A stretch of DNA of 64,000 nt from Pseudomonadota bacterium (GTDB taxonomy: Bacteria; Pseudomonadota; Gammaproteobacteria; Burkholderiales; Burkholderiaceae_C), in contig JADFIG010000001.1 of NCBI GenBank assembly GCA_022566735.1, positions 62,001 through 126,000 on the forward strand, written 5' to 3'. The notes beneath the pieces were generated by a model that was not told where the DNA came from, ran no database searches, and saw only the letters and a list, made by a program, of their open reading frames with translations. Shown one piece after another: positions 9,660 through 18,596 of the stretch; position 1 is the stretch's first letter, and the number at the start of each line of letters is the position of its first letter. The translations under genes were made by a program, and so were the position numbers.

Positions 9660-10189
9660 TTCGGTGCTGCGGGCACGGCGGGTGCGGGCGGCACGATCCG
9701 CGCGATGGAGCCACCGGCTTCGGCGTAGTCCACCGAGCCGATGGCGCCGGCCACCTTGTAGCCCTTGCTGCTGAGCAGGTCGCCCGCGGCGCCGGCACGG
9801 TGGGCGCGGTTGGACACCGTCAGGATGGTGCGGTCCCTGGGGATGTAGGCCAGCGCCTCGGGCAGGTCCTTGATCTGCACGCTCAGGTAGATGGGGAAGC
9901 CGCCGTGCTTGCTGAGCTCGTCAGGGCGGCGCACGTCGATGATGAGCAGCTTCTGGGGCTGGCCCAGCAGCTTGTCCACGTCGTTGCGGCTGAGCTGGCG
10001 GGTTCGGTAGGTCCAGGGCGGGGCCACGTAGGCGCTGGCGGCAGCGGCCGGTGCGGCGGCCGCTTCCTGCGCCTGGGCGGTGGCGGGCGTGACGGCGGCC
10101 GCGGTCAACAGGACGGCAGACAGGCCGGCCAGCAAGGCGGTGGACAGCGAGGGGGCGCGCAGGGACAGGGACAGGGGCGAGGTGGTCAT
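9656..10189 (-). CDS. Exported rhodanese-like protein lacking cysteine
   Basis: Signal peptide; LLIIDVRRPDEL...ILTVSNRAHRAGAAGDLLSSKGY; no Cys in the ORF. Confidence 0.8.
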   Translation of the reverse strand: MTTSPLSLSLRAPSLSTALLAGLSAVLLTAAAVTPATAQAQEAAAAPAAAASAYVAPPWTYRTRQLSRNDVDKLLGQPQKLLIIDVRRPDELSKHGGFPIYLSVQIKDLPEALAYIPRDRTILTVSNRAHRAGAAGDLLSSKGYKVAGAIGSVDYAEAGGSIARIVPPAPAVPAAPK

Positions 10190-10258
10190 GGGTGGGTGTG
10201 TCAGGGTGAAGGTCAGAGTGAAGGTCAGGGGGGCCAGGTTGCGTGGCAGGCGCGGCGC

Positions 10259-11059
10259 TCAGGCCGCCAGGGCTTGCGGGGAGGGCTCGGCGTGCTCGTG
10301 GCTGAACTCGCCCAGCACGTCGTCCTTGATGGCGTGGAAGGCCGCGCTGTGGCGGTCGCGCGGGCGCGGCAGGGCCACATCGACGATGCGCTTGATGCGG
10401 CCCGGGCGCGGCTGCATCACCACGATGCGGTCGCCCAGGTAGACGGCTTCCTCGACATCGTGGGTGACCAGCACCGCGGTGATGCCCTCGGCCTGCACGA
10501 TGCGTTGCAACTCCTGCTGCAGGTGGGTGCGGGTGAGGGCGTCCAGCGCGCCGAAGGGCTCGTCCAGCAGCAGCACCTCGGGGCGGTTGACCAGCGCCCG
10601 CGCGATGGCCACGCGCTGCGACATGCCGCCCGACAGCTGGTACGGGTAGGCTTTCTCGAAGCCCTTGAGCCCGACCAGGGCGATGTGCTCCTGCACGCTG
10701 CGGTCCTTGTCGGCCTGGGCGCCCGGGGCGTTGAGCAGGCCCAGGGCGACGTTGTCGGCCACGGTCAGCCAGGGAAAGAGGCGGTGCTCCTGGAAGACGA
10801 TGCCGCGCTCCAGGCTGGTGCCGCGGATGGGCTCGTTGTCCTGCAGCAGCTCGCCTTCGTGCTGGGTTTCCAGCCCGATGAGCAGGCGCAGCAGCGTGGA
10901 CTTGCCGCAGCCGCTGCTGCCCACGATGGAGATGAACTCGCCCGGGCGGATGGACAGGTTGATGTCTTGCAGCACCTGCAGGGGCTGGCCCTTGACGTCG
11001 TACTGCTTGTGAAGGTGGCGGATGTCGATGGTGCCGGCGCGGGGGGAGGCGAGGGACAT
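10259..11059 (-). CDS. ABC transporter ATP-binding protein (SsuB/TauB/AtsC-like)
   Basis: [18 protein letters not shown] Walker [38 protein letters not shown]. Confidence 0.93.
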   Translation of the reverse strand: MSLASPRAGTIDIRHLHKQYDVKGQPLQVLQDINLSIRPGEFISIVGSSGCGKSTLLRLLIGLETQHEGELLQDNEPIRGTSLERGIVFQEHRLFPWLTVADNVALGLLNAPGAQADKDRSVQEHIALVGLKGFEKAYPYQLSGGMSQRVAIARALVNRPEVLLLDEPFGALDALTRTHLQQELQRIVQAEGITAVLVTHDVEEAVYLGDRIVVMQPRPGRIKRIVDVALPRPRDRHSAAFHAIKDDVLGEFSHEHAEPSPQALAA

Positions 11060-11128
11060 GGCGGGCTCCTGGAAGGATGTGGGTCTGGCGGGAAGAAGGG
11101 GAGGAGGCGGGCGCGGTGGGCGGGCCGC

Positions 11129-11983
11129 TCAACGCTGCTGCGGCGCACGCCAGCGCAGCAGGCGCTGCTCGGCGCGGTCGGCCAGGCGGTTGAAGGCATT
11201 GCCGACCAGGCCGATGGCCAGCAGGCCGAAGACGATCAGCTCGACGTTGAAGGCCATGCGGCCCTTGAAGACCGTGTTGCCCAGGCCCTGGCCGTCGTTG
11301 ACGAGCAGGAACTCCGCGCCGATGGTGGCCAGCCAGGCGCAGATCAGGCCCAGGCGCAGGCCGCCCAGGATCTGCGGCGAGGCCGCCGGCAGCACCAGGC
11401 GCCACAGCGTCTGTGCGCGGCTGAAGCCGTGGACGCGGGCCACCTCGGCGTGGGCCTGGCTGACGCCCTTCACGCCGTCGAGCGTGCCCAGCACCACCGG
11501 GTAGAAGGCCGAGAAGGCGATGAACACGACCTTGGAGACCTCGCCCGTGCCCAGCAGCGCCGACAGCAGCGGCAGCCAGGCGAACAGGGATATCTGCCGC
11601 GCCGTGTGGAAGGTCGGGCCCAGCAGGCGATCGGCCAGGCGCGACACCCCGATCAGCGTGCCCACGGCGACGCCGGCCAGCGAGCCCAGCAGGAAGCCGC
11701 TGAGGTCGCGGCCCAGGCTCAGGCCCACGCCCAGGTAGAAGTCGGGGTTGGCCAGCTCCTTGAGCGCGGTGCCCAGCACGCCGGCGGGCGGCACGATCAG
11801 CCGGGTGTTGACCAGGTGCAGCGAGGTCACGGCCCACCACAAGGCCACGAAGGCCAGTGGCAGGACCAGGCCGCGCCAGTCGGGGCGGCGGCCGGCGCGC
11901 AGGGCACGAGGCCAGGGGAGGGGCCAGACGCTCTGGCGGGCACTCGGGGCCGAGGGGGAGGGGGTGTCGGGCGCGGCAGACAT
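11129..11983 (-). CDS. ABC transporter permease (SsuC/TauC-like)
   Basis: GLSLGRDLSGFLLGSLAGVAVGTLIG..., EVARVHGFSRAQTLWRLVLPAASPQILGGLRLGL EAA loop. Confidence 0.92.
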   Translation of the reverse strand: MSAAPDTPSPSAPSARQSVWPLPWPRALRAGRRPDWRGLVLPLAFVALWWAVTSLHLVNTRLIVPPAGVLGTALKELANPDFYLGVGLSLGRDLSGFLLGSLAGVAVGTLIGVSRLADRLLGPTFHTARQISLFAWLPLLSALLGTGEVSKVVFIAFSAFYPVVLGTLDGVKGVSQAHAEVARVHGFSRAQTLWRLVLPAASPQILGGLRLGLICAWLATIGAEFLLVNDGQGLGNTVFKGRMAFNVELIVFGLLAIGLVGNAFNRLADRAEQRLLRWRAPQQR

Positions 11984-12012
11984 GGGAGGTCCTGGTCGGG
12001 GGAAGAAGGCGC

Positions 12013-12945
12013 TCAGAAAGCGTTGCGGCGCCAGCGTTGCAGGCGGGATTCGATGAGGCGCAGGCCCAGCTCGATGAGCAGGCCCACCACGCCGATGGCC
12101 AGCATGGCGACGATGACCATGTCGATCTGGCTGAGCGAGCGGCTGTAGGCCATCAGGAAGCCCAGGCCGTCGCTGGACGACAGCAGCTCCACGAAGACCA
12201 CCGACAGCCAGGCCTGCATCACGCCCTGGCGCAGACCCGTGAACAGGGCCGGCGTGGCCGCGGGCAGCACGATGCGGCGCAAGGTCTGCCAGTGACTGAA
12301 GCGGTACACCTGCCCCACCTCCAGCAAGGCCGCGGGGATGTTGGCGATGCCCTGCAGCGTGCTCAGCGCCACGGGCACCACCACGGCGATCGACACGGCC
12401 GAGACCTTCAGCGGCTCCTCGATGCCCACGAAGATGATGAGCAGCGGGATCCAGCCCAGCACCGGCAACTGGGCCAGCACGTCGAAGCTCGGGAAGACGT
12501 AGGCCTTGAAGCTGCGCGACAGCCCCATGCCCAGGCCCAGCAGCAGGCCGGCGGAGCCGCCGATGGCCAGGCTCGAGGCCACCCGCGACGCGCTCACCCG
12601 AACGTGCTCCAGCAACTCGCCGGTCTCCAGCACCGACAGCAGCGACTCCCACACGAAGGCCGGCGGCGGCAGGATCTGCTCGGCGATCCAGTGCCGCTCG
12701 GCCGCCGTCCACCACAGGGCGAACAGCAGCGCGGGCAGCACCAGGCCCAGCGCAGCCGTGCCGACCGCGCGCAGTGCCTGCCGGGCGGAGGCTGTCGCTC
12801 GCCGCTGCAGTGGTGCGCTGGCCTCGCGGACCCAGGCGCCGATGCGCGGGCGGGCCAGTGCGGGCGCCTGGGCCGACCCGACCGACGCCCCTTGGGGCGC
12901 CGCGGTCAGCGGGAAGATGTCGAGGTCGTCGGTGGACACGGCCAT
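12013..12945 (-). CDS. ABC transporter permease (SsuC/TauC-like), second copy
   Basis: VRVSASRVASSLAIGGSAGLLLGLGMGLS..., VYRFSHWQTLRRIVLPAATPALFTGLRQG. Confidence 0.92.
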   Translation of the reverse strand: MAVSTDDLDIFPLTAAPQGASVGSAQAPALARPRIGAWVREASAPLQRRATASARQALRAVGTAALGLVLPALLFALWWTAAERHWIAEQILPPPAFVWESLLSVLETGELLEHVRVSASRVASSLAIGGSAGLLLGLGMGLSRSFKAYVFPSFDVLAQLPVLGWIPLLIIFVGIEEPLKVSAVSIAVVVPVALSTLQGIANIPAALLEVGQVYRFSHWQTLRRIVLPAATPALFTGLRQGVMQAWLSVVFVELLSSSDGLGFLMAYSRSLSQIDMVIVAMLAIGVVGLLIELGLRLIESRLQRWRRNAF

Positions 12946-12969
12946 GGGAGTGCCTTTCTTTCAGCGGGG

Positions 12970-14067
12970 TCAGGTGCGCAGGAACTTGCCGTTGGCGTCC
13001 TGTGTGGGCCAGAAGGTCTCCAGCTTCTGATCGGCCAGGGCCTTGTTCAGGTACTTGGGCTCGATCCAGCCTTCGATGCTCACGTCGCGGCGGATCAGGC
13101 GGTAGCGCTTGATCTCGTCGATGGAGCGCTGCAGGGAGGCCAGGTAGTAGTCGTCCAGCAGCGGGTTCTGGCGCGTGCGCAGGTCCTTGGTGCGGTCCCA
13201 CACGCGCTTGTTGTCGATGTAGGTGTTCACGCCCGAGCGGGTCCACAGCTGGTACTGGGTCTCGCGGTTGGCTTCCTGGGTGCTCCAGTGCGCGACCTTG
13301 ACCAGGCGATTGACGATGCGCTGCACCAGGTCCGGGTGCTTCTGCTCGAAGGCCTCGCCCACCCACACCGTGCCGGGGCGGTTGATGATGGCGTCGTCGT
13401 AGATCTCCGACAGGCGCTTGGCCACGCCGCGCGCCTCCAGGCCGAAGGGCGTCTCGATGGCGCCGGCGATGTCGCCGGTGGACAGCGAGGCGACGCGGTC
13501 ATCGCGGATCTGGCTGATGATGCGGAACTGCTTCTCGGGCTCGGTGAAGCCGTTCTTTTCCAGGAAGCGGTACATGGTCAGCTGGCCCGCGGTGCCCTTT
13601 TGCACCGACAGGGTCTTGCCCTGCAGGTCGCCCACGGTCTTGGCCGTCGAGGTGGCGGGGGTGATGAAGTAGATGTCGCCGCCGCGGCCCGAAGACAGCA
13701 GGATCTTGTGCTTGAGGCCGGTGGAGCGGCCCACGATCAGGGGCAGGTCGCCGTGGCCGAAGCAGAAGTCCAGCAGGCCGTTGGCGAAGGCCTCGTTGAG
13801 CGCGGGGCCGGCGCCCACGTAGTACTTCCATTCGATCTTGATGCCGTCGGCGGCGAACTCCTGCTCCAGCTCGCTGCGGAAGACGGTGTTGGCCGTGAAG
13901 CCGCTGGACGGCAGGGGGCGGCCGCCCGTGCCCGCGCCAGGGAAGCCGATGCGGATGGTGGCCGGCTTGCCTGCGGATTGCGCGTGGGCGGTGGCGCTGC
14001 CCAGGCTGATGAGGGCGGGGCTGGCCAGGCCGGAGGCCAGCAGGGAGGTGAATGAACGACGCTTCAT
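12970..14067 (-). CDS. ABC transporter substrate-binding protein (sulfonate/sulfate-ester type, SsuA/AtsR-like)
   Basis: Signal peptide MKRRSFTSLLASGLASPALISLGSATAHAQ; TIRIGFPG... YYVGAGPALNEAFANGLLDFCFGHGDLP; upstream of the permease/ATPase genes. Confidence 0.85.
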   Translation of the reverse strand: MKRRSFTSLLASGLASPALISLGSATAHAQSAGKPATIRIGFPGAGTGGRPLPSSGFTANTVFRSELEQEFAADGIKIEWKYYVGAGPALNEAFANGLLDFCFGHGDLPLIVGRSTGLKHKILLSSGRGGDIYFITPATSTAKTVGDLQGKTLSVQKGTAGQLTMYRFLEKNGFTEPEKQFRIISQIRDDRVASLSTGDIAGAIETPFGLEARGVAKRLSEIYDDAIINRPGTVWVGEAFEQKHPDLVQRIVNRLVKVAHWSTQEANRETQYQLWTRSGVNTYIDNKRVWDRTKDLRTRQNPLLDDYYLASLQRSIDEIKRYRLIRRDVSIEGWIEPKYLNKALADQKLETFWPTQDANGKFLRT

Positions 14068-14136
14068 GGTGAAAAGACTCCGTGTTCGATGGTGTGTGTT
14101 CGGTGTGTGTGCAGGGGCGTCAGGAGGTGGTGACGC

Positions 14137-15735
14137 TCAGAAGCCGGCCACGAACTGCGCCTGGATGCCGTTCGTGCGCTTCGGGTTGGCCAGCGTGCTC
14201 AGCCCGGGGGTCTGGTTGCGGCCCTTGAAGTAGTTGATCTGGAAGCGCGTGGTCTCGGCAAAGAAGATGTTCAGACCCAGGGTGGTCAGGAACTGGCGGT
14301 CCTTGGTGGCGCGCTGGTTGCGGTCGGGGTCGAAGGTGTCGACGCGCACGAAGGCCTGGTAGGACAGCGGCCAGTAGTCATTGAACTTGCCCTGCTGCTT
14401 GGAGCTGTTGAGGAACTGTTCGCCCCAGGTGTAGCCCAGGTTGATGTACTGGCCCACGCCGCGCTTGAAGCCATCGGGGTTGGTCGGCGTGATGCTGGCC
14501 AGCTCGTCCTTGCCGTAGGCCCATTCGTAGGAAACGGAGAAGGGCAGGTGGGTCCAGTTCACGTCGAAGCCCGAGCGGCTGCTTTCACCGCGGCGGCCCA
14601 GGGCGGTCGCGCCGATGGTGGGGAAGCGCTTGGTGTAGGACGCGCCGATCTGCAGCTGGCGGAACCAGCTGGTGTAGTCCACCGGCAGGGTGTAGACCAC
14701 GCGCCCGATCCAGTCGCGCATCGAGTTGTTGTCGCTCTTGTTCGGGCCGTTGCCGTTGAAGAAGCCCAGCGAGTAGCCCAGCAGCGGCGCGCGGTAGTTG
14801 TTGGTGAAGTCGACGTAGGGGTCGTAGTCACCCGACACCAGCAGGCCGATCTGGCGCTGGTCCAGGCCCAGGCCCGTGACGAACAGCGCGTTGTTGATGA
14901 CGGCGCGCACTTCGGGGTCCAGCGCCGGTGCGTCCAGGCCGAAGGGCACGGCTTGCTGGCCCAGCGTGACGGTGCCCAGGCGGTCTTCCAGGTTGCCCGT
15001 GGCCGGCTCGTAGCTGTAGCGCACGAAGGCGTTGGTGAGGTTGACCTGCGAGTTGTTGCTGGCGTTGGTGCCGGTGGTGCCGACGCTCAGGCCCAGCTGG
15101 TAGGTCAGGTTGCGGCCTTCGGCGTAGTCGCGGTAGAGGTTGCCCGAGAAGCTCAGGGTGCCCGTGGGCGCGCGGAAGCCGTTCTTGCGGGTCTCGGCCG
15201 GGGAGGCGGTGGCCGCGGCGGTGGTCTGGCTGTCGCCCGGCGCGAAGGCGGGGCTGCGGCTCTGGTAGCCCAGCGTCAGGGTGCCGGCGATGCGGGTGTT
15301 GCGCAGCACGCTGGGGATGTTGCGCTCCTGCAGGCGCGACTGGTCGTACTTGTAGTTCTCCAGGTCGGTGCGCAGGCCCTGGATGTCGGCCTTGGTGGCG
15401 GCGGTGCGGGCCTCGATGGCTTCCTGGCTCTCGGTGTCGCTGCCATCTGCGGCTTGCGATGCAGCTTGCGCGGCGGCGACCGCCTTCGCATCCTGCTGTT
15501 GCTTGAGCACGGCCTTGAGCTCTTCCACCTGCTTGCGCAGCTCTTCCACGCGGGCCTTTTCCAGGGCGTCGGTGTCGGGACGCTGTGTGCGCTTGAGTTC
15601 CTGCACCTGGCGGCGCAGGTCGTCGACCGTGTTCTTCAAGGCCCGGACCTCGCTGGCCGGCTGTGCCTGCACGGCGGCGCCGGACAAGGCGAGCAGCGCA
15701 GCGGCAGCCAGTCGATTCTTTTTCTCGAAATGCAC
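14137..15735 (-). CDS. Outer-membrane porin with N-terminal coiled coil
   Basis: GTG start at 15735 with AGGAG 7 nt upstream; signal RLAAAALLALSGAAVQAQ; coiled-coil then beta-rich sequence with C-terminal aromatic (QAQFVAGF). Confidence 0.75.
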   Translation of the reverse strand: MHFEKKNRLAAAALLALSGAAVQAQPASEVRALKNTVDDLRRQVQELKRTQRPDTDALEKARVEELRKQVEELKAVLKQQQDAKAVAAAQAASQAADGSDTESQEAIEARTAATKADIQGLRTDLENYKYDQSRLQERNIPSVLRNTRIAGTLTLGYQSRSPAFAPGDSQTTAAATASPAETRKNGFRAPTGTLSFSGNLYRDYAEGRNLTYQLGLSVGTTGTNASNNSQVNLTNAFVRYSYEPATGNLEDRLGTVTLGQQAVPFGLDAPALDPEVRAVINNALFVTGLGLDQRQIGLLVSGDYDPYVDFTNNYRAPLLGYSLGFFNGNGPNKSDNNSMRDWIGRVVYTLPVDYTSWFRQLQIGASYTKRFPTIGATALGRRGESSRSGFDVNWTHLPFSVSYEWAYGKDELASITPTNPDGFKRGVGQYINLGYTWGEQFLNSSKQQGKFNDYWPLSYQAFVRVDTFDPDRNQRATKDRQFLTTLGLNIFFAETTRFQINYFKGRNQTPGLSTLANPKRTNGIQAQFVAGF

Positions 15736-15793
15736 CTTCTCACTCCTAATTGGGTTGCCCAGTTGATGGTTTGAATATCTGAGGTGCCTCCTT

Positions 15794-15811
15794 ATGCATG
15801 GTTTGTGCCAA
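15794..15811 (-). promoter_or_regulatory. Candidate sigma-54 promoter for porin
   Basis: Minus strand TTGGCACaaaccATGCAt: exact TGGCAC at -24, ATGCA at -12, GG-to-GC spacing 12. Confidence 0.6.
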
Positions 15812-15902
15812 GGCAAATGTCCGTCATGCGGGGTATTTGTTCGGGTTTTCAGGTCCGCTTGTTGGGTTTCAAGAAATGCCATGCTGGGTTTTGTTCACCA
15901 TT

Positions 15903-15922
15903 GCTGCTGGGAAATCAGCAGC
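15903..15922. promoter_or_regulatory. Inverted repeat, candidate activator (UAS) site
   Basis: GCTGCTG-GGAAAT-CAGCAGC perfect 7-bp arms in divergent sigma-54 promoter region. Confidence 0.4.
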
Positions 15923-15997
15923 CTGGCCCGGGCGGGGGCTGATGGCTTGCTGATGCGGCTTCGTTGCATGTTCATGATGTTTGCAAATATCCAATTG

Positions 15998-16010
15998 AAT
16001 CAATGACTTG
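15998..16010 (+). promoter_or_regulatory. IHF consensus site
   Basis: AATCAATGACTTG matches WATCAANNNNTTR exactly; lies between inverted repeat and plus-strand -24/-12. Confidence 0.5.
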
Positions 16011-16046
16011 CAATGATTTTGCCTTCGCTTTCCAATGCGACCGAAG

Positions 16047-16063
16047 CTGGCCCGACAGTTGCT
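16047..16063 (+). promoter_or_regulatory. Candidate sigma-54 promoter for DUF1553 gene run
   Basis: CTGGCCCGacagTTGCT: one mismatch in the core TGGCACG-N4-TTGCW; GG-to-GC spacing 12. Confidence 0.65.
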
Positions 16064-16212
16064 AATGACGGGGCACGGATGCGCCAGATTCAGAAACCCG
16101 TCGAGACGGGTCTGGTTTCGTTCATCCATCGCATGAGTCCATTTGGAAATTGATATTCAACCGGTGAGCAAGCAAATGCAAAACTCAAATGACGCCTCTG
16201 GAGGTGATCGCC

Positions 16213-18564
16213 ATGAATAAGGCAGTGATCCTGTCTGCCATCACCTTGTCGCTGGTGGGTGCGGCCTGGAATGGCGCAGTGCAAGCCGCCGAGGATGGCG
16301 CGGCGAAAACGACGTCTGCCGCCCCCGCGGCCAAGGCCTGGTCGCCTTACCAGCCGGTGAAGGCGCCGGCGGTGCCCGAGGTCAGGCAAAAGGGCTGGCC
16401 GCGCTCGTCCGTCGACGCCTATGTGCTGACCCAGCTCGAAGCCAAGGGCCTCAAGCCGTCGCCCGAAGCCGATCGCGCCACCTTCATCCGCCGCGCTACC
16501 CTGGACGCCTGGGGCCTGCTGCCCACACCGGAAGACATCCAGGCCTTCGTCAACGACAAGTCGCCCAAGGCGCACGAGAAGCTGGTCGACCGCTTGCTGG
16601 CCTCGCACCACTTCGGTGAGCGCCAGGCGCGCCGCTGGCTGGACCTGGCCCGCTACGCCGACAGCACCGGCTTCCAGAACGACAACACGCGTCCGAACAA
16701 CTGGCGTTACCGCGACTACGTCATCAACGCCTTCAACCAGGACAAGCCCTTCACGCGCTTCATCCAGGAGCAGGTGGCCGGCGACGAGCTGTGGCCGGAC
16801 AACCAGGAGGCCCGCATCGCCACGGGCTTCCTGGGCGGCTACCCGGACAACTTCAACTCGCGCGACCTGGTGCAGCGCAAGTACCAGATCGAGACCGACA
16901 TGACCGACCTGGTCGGCGAGACCTTCCTGTCCAGCACCATCGGTTGCGCCCGTTGCCACAACCACAAGTCGGACCGCGTCAGCCAGAAGGAGTACTTCCA
17001 GCTGCAGGCCTTCTTCGCCAACACCGCCTTCAATGAGAAGACGCCGCTGGCCCAGGGCACCGAGACCGAGTACGACAAGGAATTCCTCAAGGCCCAGGCC
17101 GCTTACCAGGAAGCCACCAAGGACATCCGCGCCAGGCAGAAGGCCATCCTGGACACGGTGCGCGAGGCCGGCCGCAAGTACTACAACGAGCGCTACCTCG
17201 ACGACAGCCGCGCCGCCATCTTCAAGCCCGAAGCCGAGTGGACCGCACTGGACAAGTGGGTGAACTGGCGCAAGCAGGCCGTGGCCTCGGACAACGAGAT
17301 CGTCAGCTACCTGAAGAACACAGCCGAGGAGAAAGACCGCGCCGACCACAACCCCGACAACGTCGAGAAGTGGAAGCAGTTCCAGGCCCTGCAGGCCGAG
17401 CTCAAGAAGTTCGACAAGCTCAAGCCCGCCAAGGGCAGCACCTGGCTGACCACCGCCTTCGAGCTGACCAACAAGGACGTGCCGGCCACGCATGTGCGTT
17501 TCGGTGGCATCCATGAGCGTCCGCTGGAAGCGGTGAACCCGGCCATCCCGGCGCTGTGGGGCGGCAAGGGCGAGGTCGCGATCACGCCGACGGCCACTTC
17601 CTCGGGCCGCCGCACCGCGCTGGCGCAATGGCTGAGCAGCGACAGCAACCCGCTGACCGCCCGCGTCTACGTCAACCGCGTCTGGGCGCAGTACTTCGAC
17701 AAGGGCATCGTGGCCACGGTGGCCGACTTCGGCCGCGCCGGCCAGAAGCCGACCCACCCCGAGCTGCTCGACCACCTGGCTTCGCGCTTCGTGCAAAACG
17801 GCTGGAGCGTGAAGAAGCTGCACCGCGAGATCCTGCTGTCGGCGACCTACCGCCAGGCTTCGGACGAGCGCGCCGATGCGCAGAAGCTGGACCCGGACAA
17901 CAAGCTGCTGGCGGTCTACCCGCGCAAGCGCCTGGAGGCCGAGGTCATCCGCGACTCGCTGCTGTACGCATCGGGCCTGCTGGTCGACAAGGTCGGTGGC
18001 CCCTCGGTGTTCCCGCCGGTGCTCAAGACGGGCGATGTGGGCAAGTCGCAGGACTTCGCCGGCAACCGCGCCTGGACCGTGTCGGAGAACAAGGAAGACT
18101 GGCACCGCCGCAGCATCTACGTGTTCACGCGCCGCAGCTTCCCGTACCCGATCACGCAGAACTTCGACCCGGCCAACCCGAACAACCCGCACCACAAACG
18201 GGATGTGACGACCACGCCGCTGCAGGCCCTGACGCTCTTCAACAGCGAGATCGTCTTCGACTGGAGCCAGGCACTGGCAGGCCGCGTCATCAACGAGGCC
18301 GGCCCGAACGAAGACGCCCAGCTCAAGCGCGTCTACGAAATCCTCTTTGCCCGCGACCCGAGCAAGGCCGAGCGCGCCGCCCTCAAGCAGTTCCTGGCCG
18401 AGCAGCAGATCGCCATCCGCCAGAAGGCCGCTTCCGGCAAGTTCGAAGTGGCCGTGCCCCAGGGCCTGAAGGACACCAAGGGCTTCGATCCGGTGCGCTC
18501 CGCCGCCTTCGTCGACCTGGTGCACACGGTCGCCAACTCCAACAACTTCGCCTACCGCTTCTGA
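16213..18564 (+). CDS. DUF1549/DUF1553 domain-containing protein (Planctomycete-type PSCyt2/PSD1-like)
   Basis: SVDAYVLTQLEAKGLKPSPEADRATFIRRATLDAWGLLPTPEDIQAFV, HFGERQARRWLDLARYADSTGFQND, GCARCHNHKSD, NPLTARVYVNRVWAQYFDKGIV, QNGWSVKKLHREILLSATYRQ. Confidence 0.9.
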   Translation: MNKAVILSAITLSLVGAAWNGAVQAAEDGAAKTTSAAPAAKAWSPYQPVKAPAVPEVRQKGWPRSSVDAYVLTQLEAKGLKPSPEADRATFIRRATLDAWGLLPTPEDIQAFVNDKSPKAHEKLVDRLLASHHFGERQARRWLDLARYADSTGFQNDNTRPNNWRYRDYVINAFNQDKPFTRFIQEQVAGDELWPDNQEARIATGFLGGYPDNFNSRDLVQRKYQIETDMTDLVGETFLSSTIGCARCHNHKSDRVSQKEYFQLQAFFANTAFNEKTPLAQGTETEYDKEFLKAQAAYQEATKDIRARQKAILDTVREAGRKYYNERYLDDSRAAIFKPEAEWTALDKWVNWRKQAVASDNEIVSYLKNTAEEKDRADHNPDNVEKWKQFQALQAELKKFDKLKPAKGSTWLTTAFELTNKDVPATHVRFGGIHERPLEAVNPAIPALWGGKGEVAITPTATSSGRRTALAQWLSSDSNPLTARVYVNRVWAQYFDKGIVATVADFGRAGQKPTHPELLDHLASRFVQNGWSVKKLHREILLSATYRQASDERADAQKLDPDNKLLAVYPRKRLEAEVIRDSLLYASGLLVDKVGGPSVFPPVLKTGDVGKSQDFAGNRAWTVSENKEDWHRRSIYVFTRRSFPYPITQNFDPANPNNPHHKRDVTTTPLQALTLFNSEIVFDWSQALAGRVINEAGPNEDAQLKRVYEILFARDPSKAERAALKQFLAEQQIAIRQKAASGKFEVAVPQGLKDTKGFDPVRSAAFVDLVHTVANSNNFAYRF

Positions 18565-18596
18565 AGCGCACACACACCAAGGACCAAGGAACACAC

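Noticed and set aside
9653-12148. 831-aa plus-strand ORF
   Set aside because: Antisense to rhodanese and ABC transporter genes; low-complexity shadow ORF.
16090-18594. 834-aa antisense ORF over the DUF1549/DUF1553 gene
   Set aside because: Shadow ORF; the plus strand carries clear family motifs and a signal peptide.
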